Source of the DNA: Paraburkholderia silviterrae
GTDB lineage: Bacteria > Pseudomonadota > Gammaproteobacteria > Burkholderiales > Burkholderiaceae
Assembly (NCBI RefSeq): GCF_004353915.1
Contig: NZ_SMRP01000002.1
Location: 494,795-558,794 of the forward strand
DNA length: 64,000 nucleotides
Reading direction: 5' to 3'
Shown: piece by piece, positions 8,730 through 17,799 of the stretch
Layout of the letters: every line of letters begins with the position of its first letter
Numbering within the stretch: position 1 is the first letter of the stretch
Position numbers and translations under genes: made by a program
Notes under the pieces: model-generated
The model's database searches: none
The model's input: only the letters and a program-made list of their open reading frames with translations
Told to the model about the DNA's origin: nothing

Positions 8730-9806
8730 ATGCAGGACGCTCTTAACGCCCAGACGGGCACCGCCCGAACACCGACCGGCGCGCGGGCCGAGGCAGTGGA
8801 CACTGCGGCGCAAACCGCGCCCAGTGCGTCTGCACCGCGCGCGCCGCGCGCCGCAACTCCCCGGGCGCCTCGATCTCATCGGGCTTCTTCGGGCCGCCAC
8901 GGCACCTTCGGCGAAGTCGCCGGCATACGCATCACCAGTGCGCGCCGCGTCATCGACATGGACAGCGGCACCCGCAAGCTCGATCTCGTGCGCTATTACG
9001 CGCGCGCCGCGCCGTGGCTGCTGCCGCACCTGCGCGATCGTCCCGTTTCGCTCGTGCGCGCGCCGCAAGGTCTGAACGGCGAGGTCTTCTTCCAGCGCCA
9101 CAGCACGCGCTCGCCGATTCCCGAGGTCACGCAGCACGAAGGCCTCGATCCCGGCCATCCGCCGCTCTTCACCATCGATTCGCTCGAAGCACTCGTGCAC
9201 GTCGTGCAGATGGACGTGATTGAGCTGCACACCTGGAACGCTGTCGCCGCCGATATCGAAGCGCCCGACCGCATCGTATTCGATCTCGATCCCGATCCCG
9301 CACTCGGTTGGGACCGCATGATCGAGGCGGCGCAGCTCACGCGCACGATGCTCGGCGATCTCGGCCTCGAGGCGTTCTGCAAGACGAGCGGCGGCAAGGG
9401 ATTGCACATCGTCGTGCCGCTCGTGCCCGGCGCAGGCTGGGACGAAGCCAAGGCCTTCGCGCGCGCGGTGGCGCAGCGCCTCGCTTCGGGCTGGCCCACG
9501 CAGTTCACGGCGACCATGGGCCCAGAGCATCGCAAGAAAAAGATCTTTGTCGATTATTTGCGCAATGTGCGCGGCGCCAGTACGGCAGTCGCCTACGGCG
9601 TGCGTGCGCGGCCCGGCATGGGCATTTCGGTGCCGATCGCGTGGGACGAGCTCGCCGATACGACGGGCGGCGCGCAATGGACGCTCGCGAATATCGACGC
9701 GCGACTTGCGCACGTCAAGCGCTCGGACCCGTGGGCGCGCTATGCGCGCGTACGCCAGTCGATCAGCAGTGAGCTGACGCTGCGGCTGGAGGAGGGCGGC
9801 GCGTAG
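8730..9806 (+). CDS. stand-alone LigD-type polymerase/primase domain protein
   Basis: Protein of 358 residues matching the polymerase domain of bacterial NHEJ ligase LigD (archaeo-eukaryotic primase fold), which extends and fills DNA or RNA ends at double-strand breaks. Catalytic acidic residues are visible: Asp185 and Asp187 in FDLDPDP and Asp275 in KKIFVDYLRN, with SGGKGLHIVVPL between them. The first 60 residues are a low-complexity Ala/Pro/Arg tail. No ligase or nuclease domain is fused, unlike full LigD. ATG at 8730 is chosen because of AAGGGGAA at 8717-8724; earlier in-frame starts (8613 and others) lack such a site. Ku and ligase genes are not in this window. Confidence 0.85.
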   Translation: MQDALNAQTGTARTPTGARAEAVDTAAQTAPSASAPRAPRAATPRAPRSHRASSGRHGTFGEVAGIRITSARRVIDMDSGTRKLDLVRYYARAAPWLLPHLRDRPVSLVRAPQGLNGEVFFQRHSTRSPIPEVTQHEGLDPGHPPLFTIDSLEALVHVVQMDVIELHTWNAVAADIEAPDRIVFDLDPDPALGWDRMIEAAQLTRTMLGDLGLEAFCKTSGGKGLHIVVPLVPGAGWDEAKAFARAVAQRLASGWPTQFTATMGPEHRKKKIFVDYLRNVRGASTAVAYGVRARPGMGISVPIAWDELADTTGGAQWTLANIDARLAHVKRSDPWARYARVRQSISSELTLRLEEGGA

Positions 9807-10051
9807 GCGCAGGCTTCGGCGGACGTGCGGGGCAACGCGCTTCGCGGCAGCCGTGAGGGTGTTCCTGGAGACACGTTGCGCATTGCTAACAAAATGCGCG
9901 GCGTGGCAAGCCGGATAAAACCTGGTCGGGCCGACGTCATCGTCCGGCGCAAGCCTTCGCGCGGCGCGCTAGACTGACAGTAGAAGATCAGCCACGCGCT
10001 GCCCGCACCGCGTCTTTCGCGGCCGCGGCAGCTCCCGCCAGGAGGTGACGC

Positions 10052-10609
10052 ATGCCTTGCAGCAGCTCCAGCCGCCCCCGCCGCGCTCGCGCGGCGCTCG
10101 TTAGTGCCGCCGTTGCCCTGTCTTGTGCGATCGCGCTGCCAGCGCTCGCCTCGACGCCGATCAACGTGACATCGAAGACCCCGACCGACGGCCCGATCCG
10201 TTACACGGTGAAGGTCACGTCGAAGCTCTACGGCGACTCTCAGGAAACCCGCACGCTGCGCTCGGGCGACACCGACGACTTCACCTGGCGCACCACGCCG
10301 CCAGGCGGCGCGGTGCCGGCCGCGCAGAGTTGCCCGGACTACAGCTCGCTGCCGCTCGACGCGAACGGTGCGATGGTGCGTCAGACCCAGGTGCGGCTCG
10401 CGCCAATCGTCGCCAAGGACGGCACGGCGAATGTGCAGGTGAGCTTCCGGGCCCAGGCGCCGCGTACCGGCAAGGCGGCGGCCGGCGCGCAGTGCCCCGA
10501 GGTGGTCGCGCATAGCGAGGTGCTGCACTTCTCGATGCCGACCAACGGCACCGCCAAGACGCTCAAGCTCAGCGACGGCACGCAGTTGAGCATTTCGGCG
10601 CAGCGCTAG
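10052..10609 (+). CDS. secreted protein of unknown function
   Basis: Exported protein of 185 residues with a clear Sec signal: RPRRARAALVSAAVALSCAIALPALAS, cleaved after ALA near residue 34. The mature part is Thr/Ser-rich and begins TPINVTSKTPTDGPIRYTVKV, suggesting a beta-sandwich. It has two cysteines (in QSCPDY and AQCPEV) that could form a disulphide. A very strong ribosome site AGGAGGTG (10040-10047) precedes the ATG, implying high translation. I do not recognise the family with confidence; it resembles small Burkholderia-restricted periplasmic proteins. It stands alone between the polymerase gene and the convergent exporter genes. Confidence 0.8.
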   Translation: MPCSSSSRPRRARAALVSAAVALSCAIALPALASTPINVTSKTPTDGPIRYTVKVTSKLYGDSQETRTLRSGDTDDFTWRTTPPGGAVPAAQSCPDYSSLPLDANGAMVRQTQVRLAPIVAKDGTANVQVSFRAQAPRTGKAAAGAQCPEVVAHSEVLHFSMPTNGTAKTLKLSDGTQLSISAQR

Positions 10610-10756
10610 CCGGCGAGCGCTACGCTCGAGCGGTGCTTCTCGAGCTGCGGTGCTCGCCCGCGTGACGAAGGATGGCTTGAAGACATGGGCGGCGTGCGCA
10701 CTGCAAGCGCCGCCCGTGGCTCAGGTACGCCGGGCACCTCGGTCACGCCGGTCACG

Positions 10757-11581
10757 TCAGGCGCGCGCTTTGTTGCGCGCGTTCCGTTCGACGAGCCGCG
10801 CGGCCAGAAAGCAATGCTCGATCGAAAAGAGCCGCCGGTAGCTGAGCACCACTGCGCCCACCGTGCCGAGCGCCGACGAAGCCGCGATCAGGAACATGAT
10901 CACGATCTGATAGCGCACCGCCTGCAGCGGCGATTGTCCCGCCAGCACCTGGCCCGTCATCATGCCGGGCAGGCTCACCACCCCCACCACGGCCATCTGG
11001 TTGAGCGTCGGGATCATGCCCGCGCGCACGGCATCGCGCGCGCTCGCCTGGGCCGCTTCCCAGCGCGTCGCGCCGAGCGCGAGGGCGCTTTCCACGCGGT
11101 CGCGCCGCGCCGTGAGCTCCTGCATCATGCGCTCGACGCCAAGCGACACGCCCGTGAGCGTATTGCCGAGAATCATGCCGAGGATCGGTATCGCGTATTG
11201 CGGCTCGTACCACGGCCGAATGCGGATCACGACGAACAGGCCCACCGCCGCGACGAGCCACGCGCTGATCCAGATCGACACGATGCTGTCCACGCGCTGG
11301 CCCGCGTAGGTGCGTGCGCCTCGCTGCGCGCCCGCAATGCCGGCGATGAGCGTCATCAGCGCCATGAGCGGCAGCACCGCGTACCAGCGGTTGAACGCGA
11401 ACACCCAGCCGAGCACGTAGCCAATCGCGAGCAGCTGCACGACGGTGCGCACGGCGGCCCATGCGAGCTTGCGTTCGAGGTCGAGCTTGAGCAGCACCGA
11501 AACGGCGCCGTTGACGAACACCAGCAGCGCCGCGATGGCGACGTCGCCGATGCCGAGGTCCTGCAGCACGCCGGGGCTCAT
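10757..11581 (-). CDS. fetB: FetB-like ABC permease (UPF0014)
   Basis: Membrane protein of 274 residues with about seven hydrophobic segments. Family signatures are the RTVVQLLAIGYVLGWVF helix, the IPILGMILGNTLTGVSLG segment and PTLNQMAVVGVVSLPGMMTGQVLAG. In E. coli FetA/FetB exports iron and helps peroxide resistance; that substrate is carried over from the family. The start at 11581 overlaps the ATPase stop by four bases (ATGA). The open frame further upstream is antisense-like Arg-rich sequence inside fetA and is not used. The C-terminus ends in basic residues. Confidence 0.87.
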   Translation of the reverse strand: MSPGVLQDLGIGDVAIAALLVFVNGAVSVLLKLDLERKLAWAAVRTVVQLLAIGYVLGWVFAFNRWYAVLPLMALMTLIAGIAGAQRGARTYAGQRVDSIVSIWISAWLVAAVGLFVVIRIRPWYEPQYAIPILGMILGNTLTGVSLGVERMMQELTARRDRVESALALGATRWEAAQASARDAVRAGMIPTLNQMAVVGVVSLPGMMTGQVLAGQSPLQAVRYQIVIMFLIAASSALGTVGAVVLSYRRLFSIEHCFLAARLVERNARNKARA

Positions 11582-12330
11582 CGCAGCGCTCCCATGGCGG
11601 CTTGCGCGGAGGTGGGCGCCTCGAGCACGCCCGCGCGCATCGTGATGTGGCGCTCGCCCACGCGTTGCGCCTGCGCCGGATCGTGCGAGACCCAGACGGT
11701 TGCGCGCGCCGCGCGCGCATGCTCGAACCATTGTGCAATCAGCGTCTCGACCGCACGCGCCGATTCGGGATCGAGCGAGGCGGTGGGCTCGTCGAGCAGC
11801 AGCGCCTCTGGATCGAGCTGCAGCACGCGCACGAGCGCGACGATCTGCGCTTCGCCGCCGGAAAGCTCGGCGGTGGCGCGCGCGAGGAAGTCGGACCCCC
11901 GGCCCGCCGCGTCGAAGAGCGCACGCGCGCGCGCCGCGTCGAATGCCGTATCGCGATAGACAGCCAGCGTATAGGGGTAGCGCAGGTTGTCTTCCACCGT
12001 GCCGTCGATCAGCGCGGGCCGCTGCCGCAGATAAGCGATGTGGCGCCGGTAGCGCGGAACCTGCGCATGCGTGACAGCGTGGCCGTGCCAGTGCACCGTG
12101 CCGCCGTCGAGTGGATCGAGTAGCGCGAGCGCGCGCAGGAACACGCTCTTGCCCGAGCCGGACGGCCCCGTGAGCACGACGCGTTGACCCGCGTGAAGCG
12201 CGAAGTCGGCGGGATGCAGCAAGACCTGGCCGCGCTGGGCGTCGCGGCGCATGATGCGTTTTGCTTCAACGAGCGGCGCGGTGGCCGTCGCGTCAACGCC
12301 GGAGCGGCTCAAATCGTTCTGATGGGTCAT
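11578..12330 (-). CDS. fetA: FetA-like ABC transporter ATPase
   Basis: Cytoplasmic ATPase of 250 residues energising the FetB permease. Walker A is GPSGSGKS near residue 55, the Q-loop is in YLRQRPALIDGTV, the signature is LSGGEAQ, and Walker B is LLLDEPTASLD followed by the H-loop WVSHD. It is the first gene of a two-gene minus-strand operon with fetB. The start at 12330 (MTHQNDL) is the longest reasonable; the ABC core begins at about residue 18. The 133 bp upstream separate it from the divergent AsmA-like gene. Confidence 0.87.
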   Translation of the reverse strand: MTHQNDLSRSGVDATATAPLVEAKRIMRRDAQRGQVLLHPADFALHAGQRVVLTGPSGSGKSVFLRALALLDPLDGGTVHWHGHAVTHAQVPRYRRHIAYLRQRPALIDGTVEDNLRYPYTLAVYRDTAFDAARARALFDAAGRGSDFLARATAELSGGEAQIVALVRVLQLDPEALLLDEPTASLDPESARAVETLIAQWFEHARAARATVWVSHDPAQAQRVGERHITMRAGVLEAPTSAQAAMGALR

Positions 12331-12463
12331 CGAAGAAATTCATCAAACAAAGTACGCCGCGATGCAACGCGCGCGACGTGATGCAGTGCATCGCGGGCGC
12401 AACCGGGCACGCAGGCTGCTGCGCTATCGTTGGCGAAACAACAATGCATAACATGGAGTGCGC

Positions 12464-14965
12464 ATGAAGTCACCGCAACCCAAGGCCCACGGCTTCGGCC
12501 GCACGCTCGCCAAGATCTTCGCATGGCTGGTGGCGGTTGTCGTCGTGCTCGTCGCTGCGCTTGGCGTCTTCATTTACACCTTCGACTGGAATCGCGCCAG
12601 ACCCTATGTCAACGAAAAAGTGACGGAAGCCATCGGGCGGCCGTTCGCCATTGTCGGCGACCTCAAGCTGGGTTGGCGCAGGCCGCCGAACGAAACGGGC
12701 TGGCGCGCCTGGGTGCCATGGCCGCGCTTCTCGGCCACGCAGATCGAAGTGGCGAATCCCGACTGGGCGAAGGCGCCGCATTTCGCCACGCTCGACGAGG
12801 TCGACTTCGAAGTGGCCATGCTGCCGCTGCTCGCGCACGACATCGTGATTCCGGCGATCAATCTCGTGAATCCTGCCATCGATATCGAGCGGCTCGGGGA
12901 TGGGCGCAATAACTGGACCTTCAAGCTGGCATCGTCGAGCGGGCCTTCCACGTGGAAGCTCGATCTGCACGACATCACGTTCTCCGATGGCAACATCGCT
13001 GTGAATGACCAGCAGACGAAAACCGATGTGAAGATCGCCGTGAGCCTGCTCGGCCAGGGGATTCCCATTGGCAAGGTGATGGAGCAGCAGGAGGCCGCGT
13101 CGCGCCAGGGCTCCGCACAGGTGATCGGGCGCGCGGGGGCGAGCCGGCTCGCGCAGCAGGCGCAGAAGCAGCAGGCGTCCGAGGCGGCTGCGGCGAGTGC
13201 GGCGAGTGCGACCAACGCTGCCAGCGGCGCCGGAGGCGCGTCTGGGGCGATTGCCGCCGCCTCCAGTGCGCCAGCCGCAAGCGGCGCTGCGGCCTCCCAG
13301 GGCACCGGCTCGAAGCTGGCCGCGAGCGGCGCGAGCGCGGTCCCTGCCGCGAATGCCACAACCGGGGTGAGCGCGCCATCCGCCGGCAAGTCGAGCGAGC
13401 CGTTCTACGCCATCGGCTGGACGATCAAGGGCGCGTACAACAAGACGCCGCTCTCGGGCGACGGCAAATTCGGCGGCGTGCTCGCGCTGCAAGACGCCAG
13501 GCGGCCTTTCCCGATCCAGGCAGACGTGCGCGCCGGCGACTTGCATATCGCGCTCGTCGGCACGCTCACGGACCCCACGCATCTCGCCGCCGTCGATCTG
13601 CGCCTCTGGCTGCAAGGCCAGAGCATGGCGCATCTCTACAAGCTGACCGGCGTGACGCTGCCCGAAACGCCGCCTTACGCAACCGAAGGGCGCTTTGTCG
13701 GCCAGTTCCGTCGCGGCGCGAGTGTGTTTCGCTATGAGAATTTCACGGGCCGCGTGGGCGGCAGCGACCTGAACGGCACGCTCGTGTACGAGCAGCGCCA
13801 GCCTCGTCCGCTGCTCTCTGGCGAGCTCGTCTCGAACCTGCTGCAGTTCTCCGATCTGGCGCCGATCATTGGCGCGGACAACAAGGCGAGCAAGGCGAAG
13901 CGCGGCGACACCGTCACGCAGCCCGCCGGCCGAGTGATCCCCGTAGAGCCGTTCAAGACCGACCGCTGGAGTTCCATTGACGCCGACGTGAAGTTCACCG
14001 GCAAGCGCATCGTCAAGCAGGGCAGCCTGCCGATCCAGGACCTCTATGCGCATGTGAGCTTGACCAACGGCGTGCTCGCCTTCGAGCCGCTGCAGTTCGG
14101 CGTGGCGGGCGGCACGTTCGCCACGCAGCTTTCGCTCGACGGCAGCGGCACGCCGCTCAAGGCACGTGGCACGGTCACCGCACGCCACCTGAAGCTCAAG
14201 CAACTGTTCCCGAGCTTCAAGTCGATGCAGTCGGCGCTCGGCGAGGTCAACGGCGACGCCTCGCTTTCCGCGACGGGCAATTCACCGGCGGCGCTCGCTG
14301 CCTCGTCCAATGGCGAAGTGAAGGCGCTGGTCACGCAGGGTACGATCAGCCGCCTGCTGATGGAGGCGGCGGGCCTGAACGTGGCGAACGTGGTCTACGA
14401 AAAGCTGTTCGGCAATCGCGACGTGAACATCAATTGCGCGGCGGCTGATTTCGTGGCGACCAACGGCGTGCTCGATCCGCGCGTCTTCGCACTCGACACC
14501 GACGACGCCGTGATCGACATCGATGGCCCCATCGATCTGCGCGACGAGTCGATGGACATGAAGGTGCACCCGCACACCAAGGGCTTTCGGGTGTTCTCGT
14601 TGCGCTCGCCGCTCTACGTGAAGGGCACCTTCAAGAATCCGCACGTGGGCGTGGATGCCGCTGCGCTCGCACTGCGCGGCGGCGCCATGGTGGGGCTCGG
14701 GCTCATCAACCCGTTCGCGGCGCTCATCCCGCTCATCGCGCCGAGCAACAACAAGCCGCTGCCTTGCGATCAGTTGTTTGCGCAGATTCGCCAGCATCCG
14801 GTGGCGCCGCCGCCGGGTCAGAAGATGCGCGCGGCGCCGCTTCCTGGCAGCGACACGAAAGCGGCTTCGCCGTTCGCGTCACATGGCGCATCGCGCAACG
14901 CCGGCAATACGCCATCCGGCGCTGCTGCGCAGCCCGGACTGCAAAGTCTTTACAAGGGTAGTTGA
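12464..14965 (+). CDS. AsmA family protein
   Basis: Protein of 833 residues anchored by one N-terminal membrane segment (about residues 16-40), with the bulk predicted periplasmic. The AsmA start is typical: TFDWNRARPYVNEKVTEAIGR then FAIVGDLKLGW. AsmA-like proteins form long beta-grooves linked to outer-membrane lipid transport. The C-terminal AsmA region includes the repeated GDASLSATG, SSNGEVKALV and MDMKVHPHTKGF segments. A low-complexity Ala/Ser/Gly stretch from about 227 to 311 interrupts the beta domain and looks like a linker. GGAG at 12455-12458 fixes the ATG at 12464 rather than the GTG six bases earlier. Confidence 0.9.
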   Translation: MKSPQPKAHGFGRTLAKIFAWLVAVVVVLVAALGVFIYTFDWNRARPYVNEKVTEAIGRPFAIVGDLKLGWRRPPNETGWRAWVPWPRFSATQIEVANPDWAKAPHFATLDEVDFEVAMLPLLAHDIVIPAINLVNPAIDIERLGDGRNNWTFKLASSSGPSTWKLDLHDITFSDGNIAVNDQQTKTDVKIAVSLLGQGIPIGKVMEQQEAASRQGSAQVIGRAGASRLAQQAQKQQASEAAAASAASATNAASGAGGASGAIAAASSAPAASGAAASQGTGSKLAASGASAVPAANATTGVSAPSAGKSSEPFYAIGWTIKGAYNKTPLSGDGKFGGVLALQDARRPFPIQADVRAGDLHIALVGTLTDPTHLAAVDLRLWLQGQSMAHLYKLTGVTLPETPPYATEGRFVGQFRRGASVFRYENFTGRVGGSDLNGTLVYEQRQPRPLLSGELVSNLLQFSDLAPIIGADNKASKAKRGDTVTQPAGRVIPVEPFKTDRWSSIDADVKFTGKRIVKQGSLPIQDLYAHVSLTNGVLAFEPLQFGVAGGTFATQLSLDGSGTPLKARGTVTARHLKLKQLFPSFKSMQSALGEVNGDASLSATGNSPAALAASSNGEVKALVTQGTISRLLMEAAGLNVANVVYEKLFGNRDVNINCAAADFVATNGVLDPRVFALDTDDAVIDIDGPIDLRDESMDMKVHPHTKGFRVFSLRSPLYVKGTFKNPHVGVDAAALALRGGAMVGLGLINPFAALIPLIAPSNNKPLPCDQLFAQIRQHPVAPPPGQKMRAAPLPGSDTKAASPFASHGASRNAGNTPSGAAAQPGLQSLYKGS

Positions 14966-15040
14966 GCTTGCCCGCGCGCGCAGCGCGGGTGGGCCGCACG
15001 CGTGCCGCGAACCGCGGCGTCTGGACGGGCAGGCAGATAC

Positions 15041-15076
15041 AAAAACGCCCGGCGCTAGAGCGTCGGGCGTTTTTTG
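15041..15076. terminator. bidirectional terminator
   Basis: Stem AAAAACGCCCGGCGC / GCGTCGGGCGTTTTTT with a TAGA loop and one G-T pair, between the AsmA-like gene and the convergent small gene. A-run and T-run flank it, so it can serve both strands. Confidence 0.88.
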
Positions 15077-15084
15077 AGTGGCGT

Positions 15085-15540
15085 TCAGCGCAATTGCTGG
15101 CGCGGTGCCGGATCGCCGGTGGTGTCCTGGCGGCGCGCCACGTGCCGCGAACTGTTGCCGGGCCGCGCCGCGCCAAACTCGGGCAAGATCCGCCCGCGTG
15201 CCCGGCTCGCGAACACGAGGAAGCCGAAACCGTCGGCCTCGTACCAGTAGCCGCCGTTCTCGAGCCCTTCGAGCGGTTGCTCGAGTGCATGCGTAATGGA
15301 TTCGATGCAGCGTCTGCGCAATTCGCTTGTACCGGGATAGGGTGGCTGCGCACCGCGAACGCTGCACAACAGCACGTCGAGCCCAGGCAGCACGTGTGCG
15401 TAGAGCACGGGCTCATCCTGCGCACGCGCACGGGCAATCTTCGTATCGAGTTGACCGAACGGTTTGAAGTGGCTCAGCACGGCGAGAAATGACTCGTCGC
15501 CATCCGCCTTGATGCGCTTACGCTTTTTCGGGAAGGACAT
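15085..15540 (-). CDS. conserved-looking hypothetical protein with basic N-terminus
   Basis: Protein of 151 residues starting MSFPKKRKRIKADGDESF. No signal peptide or membrane segment is seen; the middle (PVLYAHVLPGLDVLLCSVRGA and the ENGGYWYEADGFGFLVFASRA segment) suggests a small soluble fold rich in aromatic residues. I recognise no family. ATG at 15540 is preferred because it begins a compact protein with an AGGCG upstream; an in-frame ATG at 15588 would add 16 residues. It converges on the AsmA-like gene across the shared terminator. Confidence 0.6.
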   Translation of the reverse strand: MSFPKKRKRIKADGDESFLAVLSHFKPFGQLDTKIARARAQDEPVLYAHVLPGLDVLLCSVRGAQPPYPGTSELRRRCIESITHALEQPLEGLENGGYWYEADGFGFLVFASRARGRILPEFGAARPGNSSRHVARRQDTTGDPAPRQQLR

Positions 15541-16032
15541 AAAAATTCGCCTGAAAAAGGTGGATTGCAAAAAACGCAGCGTTCCCATGCGACCACTCCC
15601 GGACTGGTGCGCCGCACGTCGATCCTTTATAGCATACCGATTTGCCGGATTCACGAGAATTCAGGCACGTGCAGACCACGTCCAGAACTCTCACCGCGTC
15701 AGGCAAACGCCATGCCGGATCGCACGTCGCGCTCATGTAGGTATCCCGGCGCTCTTTCGCTTCTCTTTCACTTATCTCCGGTCTCAATAATAGACCTGCA
15801 CGCGCGTGCGGTGTGACGATTTCTCGGGAAAATGCCGGCTTTTCTCACTGCCGGGTGCGCATAGACACATACGTTGTAATCTCATAATTTCGCGCAGATA
15901 ATGTTTTGGCTCTGGCGGGCGCGGCGATTTCCTGCCGCGGGGGGCTCGCCGCGCGTGGACCTGGACGGGGAGGTCCGCTCGCGTAGCTCGGTGCACGAGG
16001 CGTCGCCCAGAGCGCCATCCAATCAAATCGAC
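15541..16032. other. divergent intergenic region before the sensor kinase
   Basis: This is lower in GC than its surroundings up to about 15900. It holds a small inverted repeat GGTCT-N7-AGACC at 15780-15796 and a CATAAT at 15883-15888 that could be a -10, although no good -35 pairs with it. From 15901 the kinase frame is already open with an ATG, so 15901-16032 may be coding if that start is used. No other gene is seen. Confidence 0.5.
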
Positions 16033-17757
16033 ATGAAACTGTTCGCCAAGGGGCTTTTGCTGATCGCGATACCGAGCGCAATCGAGCTGGCGCTGCTCGG
16101 CGTCGTATTCGATACGCAAGGCGAGGCCGCCGAGGCCGCAAAGAGCGCCGAGAACAGCAAGCAGATCCTCTGGCAGGCTTCGAGCCTCGCTCACCCGTTG
16201 TTGCGGGAGGCCGCGCGGGTGCGCACGGCGATCGTGCTCGAAGATCCCTCCTTCATCGACCGCCGCGCCGTCTGGGCCGAATTCTCGGATCGCATCTCGC
16301 TGCTCGAGCATATGGTGAGCGATAACCCCGTACAGCTCGCGCGCGTGCAGCGCATCAACGACTATGCGCACGCGTGGCGCGCGCGCTGCGGCGAGGTGGC
16401 CGACGCCTTGCGCGCCGGCCGTATCAGCGGCTTCGCGCACGCGGGCGGCGACGGTCTGCCGCCCGAAATCGATGCGGTGCGCAGCGAGCTCGATGGATTC
16501 GTCGCCGAGCAAACGCGCCTTGACGACGCGCGCGGCGCCTCGCTGCGCGAGACCCGCGAGCGGCAGCAAGAAGCGCTCATCGTCGCCGTGGTCGGGTCGA
16601 TGCTGATCTGGGCCGCCACGGCGATCGCGTACGCGCGCAACGTGGGCGCGCGTCTGTCCGCGCTGAGCGCCAATGCGCAGCGGCTCGGCGAGGGGGTGGC
16701 GCTTGCGCGGCCGCTCGCCGGCGACGACGAAATCGCGGCGCTCGACGCCGTGCTCAATCAGACAAGCCAGCGCTTGCGCGAGGCCGAGCACGAACAGGCG
16801 GCGCTCAAGCGGCAACTGCAGGAACGCGCCGCGGACCTGGCCGCCGCCAACGACAATCTGCGGCAGGAGAGCCAGGACAATGAGATGTTCATCTACAGCG
16901 TCTCGCACGACCTGCGTTCGCCGCTCGTGAATCTGCAGGGTTTTTCGAAGGAGCTGCAGGTTTCGTGTGGCGATCTGCGCGAGCAGATCGATGCGGCGGC
17001 TCTGCCCGCCGACGAGCACCGGCGCATGGTCGAGGTGCTCGACGGCGACGTCGACGAATCGCTGCAATTCCTGCGCCAGGCCGTGGCGCGCGCGGCGGCC
17101 ATCATCGACGCGTTGTTGCGCATTTCGCGCGCCGGGCGGCTCGACTATCGCTGGCAGCGCGTGAATGTGGGCCGCGTCGTCGAGCGCGCGCTCGCCGGCC
17201 TCGCGGCGGGGCTCGCGCAGCAGGCGCGCATCGAGGTGCGCGAACTGCCGCCCGCCTGGGGCGACCCGGGGGCGCTAGAGCAGATCTTCAGCAATTTGAT
17301 CGACAACGCATTGCGCCACCTCGATCCGGCTCGGCCCGGGCAGGTGGAGATCGGCGCGCTCGAGCCGGGCGAGGCGGCAACACCGGCTTCGTCCCCCGAG
17401 CCTGGCGGCGGCCCGTCTGGCCCCGTCGACGAGGTGGCTGGCTGGACGGCGCTGCCCGTCAATGCGTACGTCAGTGCGCACGCCAACGCACGCGATGCCT
17501 TGCGCATATCCGGCACACGCACGCGGACTTACTATGTGCGCGACAATGGCATTGGAATTCCGGCTGCGTATCAGCCATTACTGTTTCGCGCGTTCCAGCG
17601 CCTGCACGGCGGCGATTCGATCGGGCAAGGCACGGGGCTCGCGCTCGCACGCCGTATCGCGGAGCGCCATGGCGGGCGCATCTGGGTCGAGTCGACGCAA
17701 GGCGCGGGTTCCACCTTCTTCGTCGCGCTGCCCGACGAACCGCTGCGCGCAGTATGA
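16033..17757 (+). CDS. membrane sensor histidine kinase
   Basis: Kinase of 574 residues with an N-terminal membrane helix (FAKGLLLIAIPSAIELALLGVVF), a periplasmic helical sensor of about 170 residues resembling CHASE3, a second helix (EALIVAVVGSMLIWAATAIAY), a HAMP region and a coiled coil. The phospho-acceptor is His292 in YSVSHDLRSPL; the ATPase domain has IFSNLIDNALRH, DNGIGIP and GQGTGLALARRIAERHGG. An 80-residue Pro/Gly-rich insertion splits the ATPase domain between the N-box and DNGIGIP. The start at 16033 places the first membrane helix at the N-terminus as usual; ATG at 15901 would add 44 Arg/Ser-rich residues, and neither has a clear ribosome site. An Rcp1-like receiver gene follows 42 bp later, a pairing known from phytochrome-type kinases. 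Confidence 0.87.
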   Translation: MKLFAKGLLLIAIPSAIELALLGVVFDTQGEAAEAAKSAENSKQILWQASSLAHPLLREAARVRTAIVLEDPSFIDRRAVWAEFSDRISLLEHMVSDNPVQLARVQRINDYAHAWRARCGEVADALRAGRISGFAHAGGDGLPPEIDAVRSELDGFVAEQTRLDDARGASLRETRERQQEALIVAVVGSMLIWAATAIAYARNVGARLSALSANAQRLGEGVALARPLAGDDEIAALDAVLNQTSQRLREAEHEQAALKRQLQERAADLAAANDNLRQESQDNEMFIYSVSHDLRSPLVNLQGFSKELQVSCGDLREQIDAAALPADEHRRMVEVLDGDVDESLQFLRQAVARAAAIIDALLRISRAGRLDYRWQRVNVGRVVERALAGLAAGLAQQARIEVRELPPAWGDPGALEQIFSNLIDNALRHLDPARPGQVEIGALEPGEAATPASSPEPGGGPSGPVDEVAGWTALPVNAYVSAHANARDALRISGTRTRTYYVRDNGIGIPAAYQPLLFRAFQRLHGGDSIGQGTGLALARRIAERHGGRIWVESTQGAGSTFFVALPDEPLRAV

Positions 17758-17799
17758 GGACACACGACCGGATCGGATGAGGATACGTCGGAGAGCGGC

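Noticed and set aside
13190..13300. Ala/Ser/Gly-coding repeats as a CRISPR or minisatellite
   Set aside because: The repeats are imperfect, codon-phased and without spacers; they are a protein linker.
12470..14203. A 577-codon antisense frame within the AsmA-like gene
   Set aside because: Composition is that of a GC shadow frame with no start signal; the sense frame has a clear AsmA match.
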